Shown: piece by piece, positions 58,448-64,000 of the stretch
Layout of the letters: each line of letters opens with the position of its first letter
Numbering within the stretch: the stretch's first letter is position 1
Source of the DNA: Haemonchus contortus
Taxonomy: Eukaryota > Nematoda > Chromadorea > Rhabditida > Trichostrongylidae
Length of the DNA: 64,000 nucleotides
Assembly: GCA_000469685.2 (NCBI GenBank)
Contig: LS997563.1
Location: 15,489,940-15,553,939, forward strand
Reading direction: 5' to 3'
Notes under the pieces: model-generated
Told to the model about the DNA's origin: nothing
What the model saw: the letters and a program-made list of their open reading frames with translations, nothing else
Database searches by the model: none
Program-made: the position numbers and the translations under genes

Positions 58448-61400
58448 CAGCGTAGCATACTCCGCAAGCTCTTAGACCGCTACGCCGACGTCTTCTCTCG
58501 TCATCAATACGATATAGGCAGCTGCACGGCGGGAAAAGTCCACATATATACCACAGATGACCCACCAGCCAAAATCCGTCCGTATAGAGTACCCGTTAAG
58601 TATCGCGAGGAAATTCAGAAACATATCAACCTACTTCTGAAAGCAGGGGTTATGAAAGAGTCCCAGACCCATTGGGTCCACAATTTAGTTGTCGTTCGCA
58701 AAAAGGATGACATCCTCCGGGTTTGCCTCGACATGAGACGTCCAATCAACGAGGTAACCCAAAACACTCCCAGACCCGTATCCTATCCCACGTATTGACG
58801 ATGTTCTCGAGAAGATCGGCGGTAACACCTTCTATACTACATTGGATCTCGCTAGTGGCTATTTACAACTCCCACTCGATGAAGAAAGCAGCTATAAATG
58901 CGGGGTCATTACCGAGAATAAGATCTACCAAATGACCCACCTCCCCTTTGGCCTAAAGTCAGCCGGTAGCTACTTCGCACGCATAATGTCCAGGGTTTTA
59001 GGCGGCTCAGAGGGCAACGTTCTCACCTACATAGATGACATCCTCGTTTATAACAAACACTTTGAGTCCCACCTCACAACCCTCGAAAAGGTACTGTTAC
59101 GTCTTCGTCAATTCAACCTAAAAGCATCACCCAAAAAGTGCGTCTTCGCCAGACGGCAGATCACTTTCCTCGGGCACCTCATTAACAAGGACTCATATTC
59201 ACCCGCTGAAGCCAACACACGAGCGGTTCGCGAATTCCCTACCCCCACCAACACGAAGGAGGTGAAACGGTTTTCAGGTATGGTCGGGTTCTTCCGCAAA
59301 TTCATCCCCAATTTTGCGAACATAGCAGAACCGCTCACTAGGTTGACACGTAAAAGCAACAAATTCCAATGGTTGGAGCCTCAAGAAGCCGCATTTCGTG
59401 AGCTACGCGATGCTCTAATCAATAAACCCATCTTAGGTTACCCAGACTATAACAAACCTTTTCATATCTTCACGGACGCCAGCTCTGTTGCGCAAGCAGG
59501 CGCTCTTATGCAGGAAGAACAACCCGGCTCCAACAAGTTCTACGCCATAGCGTACTGTAGCCGCACGTTGACGGAAACAGAACGCCGGTGGCCAGCCGTT
59601 CAAATAGAATTAGGTGCCATTATTTATGCCCTACGACAGTTCAAACCCTACATATGCATGACCCAAGTCACACTTCACAGCGACCATAAACCGTTAACCT
59701 TTCTCTTAAACAAAAGCAAAACGCACGATAACCTAGCGCGTTGGCTCATCGAACTCCAAAGCTACAATATCAAGGTCGTCCACATCAAGGGAACCAAAAA
59801 CACCGTAGCGGACGCGTTATCCCGGGTTCACGAGGACCAAAACGCCGTAGCCGTGCCAGACCAGGAATTGCAGGACATAATAGACTTTCCACTGAGTCTT
59901 CAGGTCCAAGCTGAGCTGACTGAGCCACCTGCCCCCGCCAGGGGTAACTGTACCTTCGTTCGCGGTAGCCCAGAGCTAATAGATTTCCGTCAAGAACAGC
60001 AACGGGACAATTTCCTTCGTCTAGTACGGCTCGTAAAGACCGACCAGCCCTTACCACCTTCTATAAGCGACGAGCTCCGGTCTAAAGCGACGGCAATAGC
60101 GCTTCAAACTCATCTTAACATCGATGGGTGCATGTACTACAAACCCCCCAAGCTCGGCGGTACCCAGTCTTTATTGCTGGTACCCCAAAAATTTTTCCGT
60201 TTGCTTTTCGACGCCCATCACAGTAGCGCCCTCTCTGGAGGACATACTAGTTGGAAAAAGACCCTAGCTAAATTGCTACGTAAATATTACTGGCCAACAA
60301 TCCATTCCGACGTCCGTAAATGGTCCGAGGAATGCCTCACCTGCCAAATGCGGCGTAATCCCAAACCTGCTTTCTGTGAACGTCTGATCCCGGTGCATAG
60401 CGAAGCGGTATTTGCAAAGGTTGGTTTCGACCTTTGCGGCCCGCTAAAAACCACGGAACGAGGAAATAAGTACATTCTCAACATGGTATGTTGGTTCACA
60501 CGATACGTTATCTCCACCCCACTACCAGACGCACGTGCAAATACCATCGCACATGCCCTTCTCTCTGACTGCGTTCTCAAGTACGGCACCATGTCCGAGC
60601 TTGTCTCGGACCAGGCGTCAAGCTTCACCTCTCATTTCTACCAGGAATTTTGCAACCTCCTTCACATTCAGCATAGGTTTGCAACTCCTTACCATTCAAT
60701 GGGGAACGGGGCAACAGAACGCACTTTCCGCGCATTCCAATCTATGCTTTCCAAGTTCATCAACTTAAAACAGGAAGACTGGGATTTGTTCGTTCCTTGC
60801 GTAACGTTCTGCTATAACACATCTGTTCACGAAGCAACGGGCGAAACACCCTTTTTCCTAATGTTCGGGAGGGACCCAGTGTTTACCATCGACCGCATCT
60901 TACTCCCGCAAAGCAGACCTCAGATACCCGGTCCATCCGAAACCGACGAGTATAGAGCGCAACTCGTGTCCGCACTCCACTTGGCATGGAAGCAAGCCGC
61001 AGAACATGCTCGCACCTACAAACAATCGATGGCAGCGCAATACGACAAAGCGGCACGTCCGTCCCAGATCAAAGCAGGGGACCGTGTGTTCTTCCGCAAC
61101 TATACTAGCAAACAGGGACTTGCGAGAAAACTCTGCTTTCCATGGATCGGACAATTCCGAGTCCTTAGCGTCGACCCTCCTCACGCTACTATACTGAGTA
61201 TCACGTCCCCGCAGTCCAAACCCCGTCGGGTTCACCTCAACCAAATCAAAAAGGTAATCGACTACAGCGGACCTGCGTCAACACTTCCGACCATCCCGGA
61301 AGAGGAGACCTTTCTCAATGCATTCCCCACTGATGCCATATCAGGCCATAAGCATGATCTGGCGTCGACTTCGCCTACGACCCCACAACAGGCTCTAGAG

Positions 61401-61454
61401 GGTCCTACTCCCCCCACAAGGTATAATTTGCGACCGCGGCATCACGACAAGTAG
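58448..61454 (+). pseudogene. pol: Ty3/gypsy pol: reverse transcriptase, RNase H, integrase (one frameshift)
   Basis: RT copies element RNA to DNA, RNase H removes the RNA, and integrase inserts the product. The first part of RT is in frame to about 58775 (LLDRYADVFSRH, KIRPYRVPVKYREEI, VVVRKKDD). A one-base shift near 58770-58780 moves coding to the frame that ends at 61454. It then shows LDLASGYLQLPLDE, LPFGLKSAG and the catalytic YIDDILVY, followed by RNase H (FHIFTDASS, IELGAIIYALRQF, LHSDHKPL). The integrase HHCC zinc finger follows (AHHSSALSGGH, CLTCQM), with core residues in FDLCGPL, SDQASSF and GNGATERTF. It ends with a basic chromodomain-free tail. Domain order RT-RH-IN and the motif wording place it in Ty3/gypsy. 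Apart from the shift, RT through IN is open for over 870 codons. Confidence 0.95.
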
Positions 61455-61735
61455 CTTCTTTATCTCTTTAGATCATACTAACCCCTTTTTCATCCACCTT
61501 CAGTAACTCTTCAATGTCACGTACCCTTGCACTCCATATTAGTGTGCTTCTTGTGTCACATACTACATTATATTAACCTATCTCTCCACTAATCATTTCC
61601 AGTTATTCGGTTTCGCTAATTCATCATGATCTCATTCCTCTTTCGCTCATCGCCCCCGACTTTAACATGTGCTTCGCTGTCTCGTAACGTACTTCAAACA
61701 CACTTGATTTTCGATGCTTACACCTTGCAGGTAAT
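61455..61735 (+). promoter_or_regulatory. spacer with candidate splice acceptor upstream of the second gene
   Basis: C/T-rich, stop-filled sequence between the integrase stop and the next start. ACCTTGCAG ends at 61730, six bases before ATG 61736, and could receive a cis-spliced leader (donor 52692) or a trans-spliced leader. Confidence 0.4.
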
Positions 61736-64000
61736 ATGTCTGGTTCACCCGCCAGAGACACACCCCGTCTTGAAAATGTTGATACCCTCGATTCCCAGAG
61801 CGTCACCTCTTCACAGGGACCCTTGGTCGTAACAGTATCAGCCAATACTAGCCTACAATGCGGTATCTTCTTTCAATGACATCTTCGTTGACAGCATGAC
61901 ACGTTCACCGTTTCTAGGAAATGTCTAATGTATTCTAGATGACCGTCGAACCCTGGAGCAGTCTGATATCGACGACCTTATGGATCAGATGCCGCTCGAA
62001 GAGGCCTTCCAGCTGCTGTGTGGCGATGAAGAGGCGCCGACTACCGACGACGAGCGCCCATGTGAAGCTTCGTTGCAACCTAGTCAGCCCATTACCTCCG
62101 CGGAGGAATCGGCGACCAGTAACAATAACAATGCTGGAAACAGCACAACATCGCAAAAAAAGAGTGATCCGTGAACGCCGCGCCCGCCATTTCCCGAAAT
62201 TATCATGGAGTCCACCAGCCAGTACGGCCAATCCGCTATCTCACAGGAAACTGCTTTGGGGGATGAGCCCACGTCAAGCCACCCGCGGTAACGCCCCTTC
62301 AAAGTCCCCTTGGAAGAGGAAGGAATTGAGTTTGAAACCGAGCAATTCGTTAACCACCCTTGGAGCCACCTTCTCGCACCTAAAATACGCCCCAAGGTAT
62401 CACCCTATTACGATCCCGAATTGCCCGCTTCAAAATTTGAGCGCATCACCGCAGCAGGTTATAGCCGGCTGTCACCATTCATCGAGCATAGCGGCGCCTA
62501 CACCTTCAAAGGTCGCCCGGCGTCCATCCTGGAAGCCGTCGGACCGCAAGCCATAGAAAGCTTTCGCCAGCGCCACTCTTATTTAGATCTATATCAAACG
62601 CGCATTGAAGGCAGGGAGTTTCCCCCTCTGGCACCTGCGGAAAAAGCATCCGCACGCGAAATGCTCAGTTACGTCCGGGGACTGCGCCTCCACAAAGGAA
62701 TCCACCCAGTCTTATATCGCGTTAAGTCCCTTTTTGGTACGGGAGCGCGCCTCGAATCCGTGCACATGGAGGTTCCCCTACCCGATCGCATAGACCTCCA
62801 CACTGTCATGCTCGACCAATTTTCCGTCAACATCCTTACGGGAAAACATCGTATCGATGTCTTCCACATTTTGATTGGTGACCTCGTATGGGTATACACC
62901 CTACTGCCATCAACCTAGTTCATGAGAGAAGGTCTCCCCTACCCAGAAACCATAGAAGAGGCGAGTCACCACCGCAAGCCTACCATATGACGCGTGGATA
63001 AATTTGCTTTTGTTCACCTCATTGAGACACTCGGATACATCGTTTCTGTCACGTCACAAGCTCAGCAATCCTTTCAGATTTGCATGAAGGGCCACCGCAC
63101 TTTAGTCACGGTGAATAGTAATCGCCTCGACCCCGACGTAGAGTTCGCACGCCTCCGTGCCAATACCTTCATCACTGCCGATTTTCGCCCACGACAGTTG
63201 GATTACATGCTGTTCGCATGTACTCCTAAAGCCAACGCCTTTAACGAGCTTCGGGAATGTATGGCAGACCTCCAATACTTCCCAAGTCCGCCACCTGCTC
63301 CATCGGGTATACGCCCGACCTCTCAAACACATCAGCAGCAAGTTAACAGCAAACTCACCGAACTCCGCATGTTTCAGTCTAATCCACGCGAGGTAATGCC
63401 CTTCTTAGAGTCCCTCTACGGTACCACCGTAGGAACGTTATCCGCATGTGTAGCTGAAACCTTGGATACTTCCTCGCACCCTGCCATCTGGACAACCCCC
63501 AATATCAACGCGTATCCCACTCTTGCAACCTTCCAGATACCCAAGGTTAGGAAAACCGGCTGGACCGTGGGCCAGCAAATAGAGGGAGCATACCAAACCG
63601 ACATCATTCGTGCCCGCATTGTGCATATCACTCCCGCCGAAGAGCATATCACAGTTACTGCGCAGATCCATCCACAGGATACCCCGCGCTTCCGCATTTA
63701 CATCACGCGGTCGCAACACTGCCGTATTTCCGCCGGGACATACCTTCATAACCTCACCGAGGACAAGTCCAATCCCATACTGACACTGCTGGAGGGCACG
63801 TCAGTTTCGCGCCTATTTACTCCCCAGAGTAAGGCTTGGTCGGCGGCCCGTGCAATTTTGTCGGGGGACGTTACCCTTTCGGGCGAACCCGCGAAAACGC
63901 GAAAGAGCATTACAGCCGTTGTCGGAGGTGAACGCGTTGTCTTAAATAGTCATCAGGTTAACGCAATAAATTGGTTCCACAAGGATTTGCCCCTCCTGAT
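61736..64000 (+). pseudogene. superfamily 1 (UPF1-like) helicase-related frame of the retroelement, partial
   Basis: Exon 1 runs 61736-61862 (starts MSGSPARD), with an intron 61863-61938 (GTATCT..TTCTAG). Exon 2 continues in one frame to the window edge, interrupted by stops at 62172, 62289, 62916 and 62988. The N-terminal part is acidic (DIDDLMDQMPLEEAFQLL). Two unassigned globular-looking blocks follow (62310-62918 and from 62991). Near the end, RARIVHITPAEEHITVTAQI could be the beta-barrel insertion of UPF1-type helicases. The last residues, LNSHQVNAINWFHKDLPLL, match the Q-motif that immediately precedes the Walker A loop in UPF1/SF1 helicases; the Walker A itself lies outside the window. 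Strand, C-rich codon use and decay match the retroelement, and no LTR intervenes, so I infer it is part of the element. A neighbouring host or other mobile gene is the alternative. Confidence 0.55.

Noticed and set aside
61939..62556. 205-codon plus-strand frame rich in Ser, Pro and Arg
   Set aside because: Alternative-frame shadow of the helicase-related frame, which has a good splice junction and more protein-like blocks.

Overview
The window looks like nuclear DNA of a nematode, most likely a clade V (strongylid, hookworm-like) parasite. The grounds are short nematode-type introns ending in TTTCAG, two worm-like multi-exon housekeeping genes with worm/animal protein features, decayed transposases of the kind common in hookworm genomes, and a very high density of small inverted-repeat elements. 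There is no prokaryotic operon structure, and most open frames are chance. The species call is inference.

Layout. Positions 1-14.6 kb hold no complete gene: two tRNA-derived SINE-like copies (2.65-3.6 kb), a minus-strand RING-CH (MARCH) E3 ligase fragment (6.36-6.79 kb), and many foldback elements. Positions 14.65-32.85 kb carry one long plus-strand gene for translation initiation factor eIF4G. It is assembled here from 28 exons that keep frame and give about 1238 codons, with an eIF4E-binding motif, an MIF4G domain and an MA3 domain. Its large introns contain a TTAA-flanked piggyBac-like MITE, a decayed Tc1/mariner-type transposase and a GC-rich tandem array. Positions 32.9-44.6 kb are repeat-rich: a dead mariner, a nearly intact Tc1-like element with perfect 22-bp terminal inverted repeats (TIRs), a solo 377-bp MITE and several foldbacks. 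Positions 44.67-48.14 kb encode S-methyl-5'-thioadenosine phosphorylase in 8 exons (284 aa). Positions 48.1-52 kb are gene-poor.

From about 52.1 kb to the right edge lies a large Ty3/gypsy-type LTR retroelement that does not end inside the window. Its order is unusual: gag (CCHC knuckle), then an envelope-glycoprotein-like reading frame, then protease, reverse transcriptase, RNase H and integrase. Downstream is a separate spliced reading frame whose last visible residues match the start of a UPF1-like superfamily 1 helicase core. gag, env-like, protease and the start of RT are all in one reading frame. That frame is split by two nested MITEs, one between env-like and protease and one between protease and RT. 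Each MITE is bounded by a direct target duplication (9 and 10 bp). The copy is dead: it has frameshifts in gag and RT and in-frame stops in the helicase-like frame.

The two host genes are unrelated housekeeping functions (cap-dependent translation; methionine salvage) on the same strand about 12 kb apart, with no sign of an operon. The main biological interest is the retroelement with its extra env-like and helicase-like modules, and the set of MITE families with 9-10 bp duplications that share terminal sequence and have invaded both it and the surrounding DNA.
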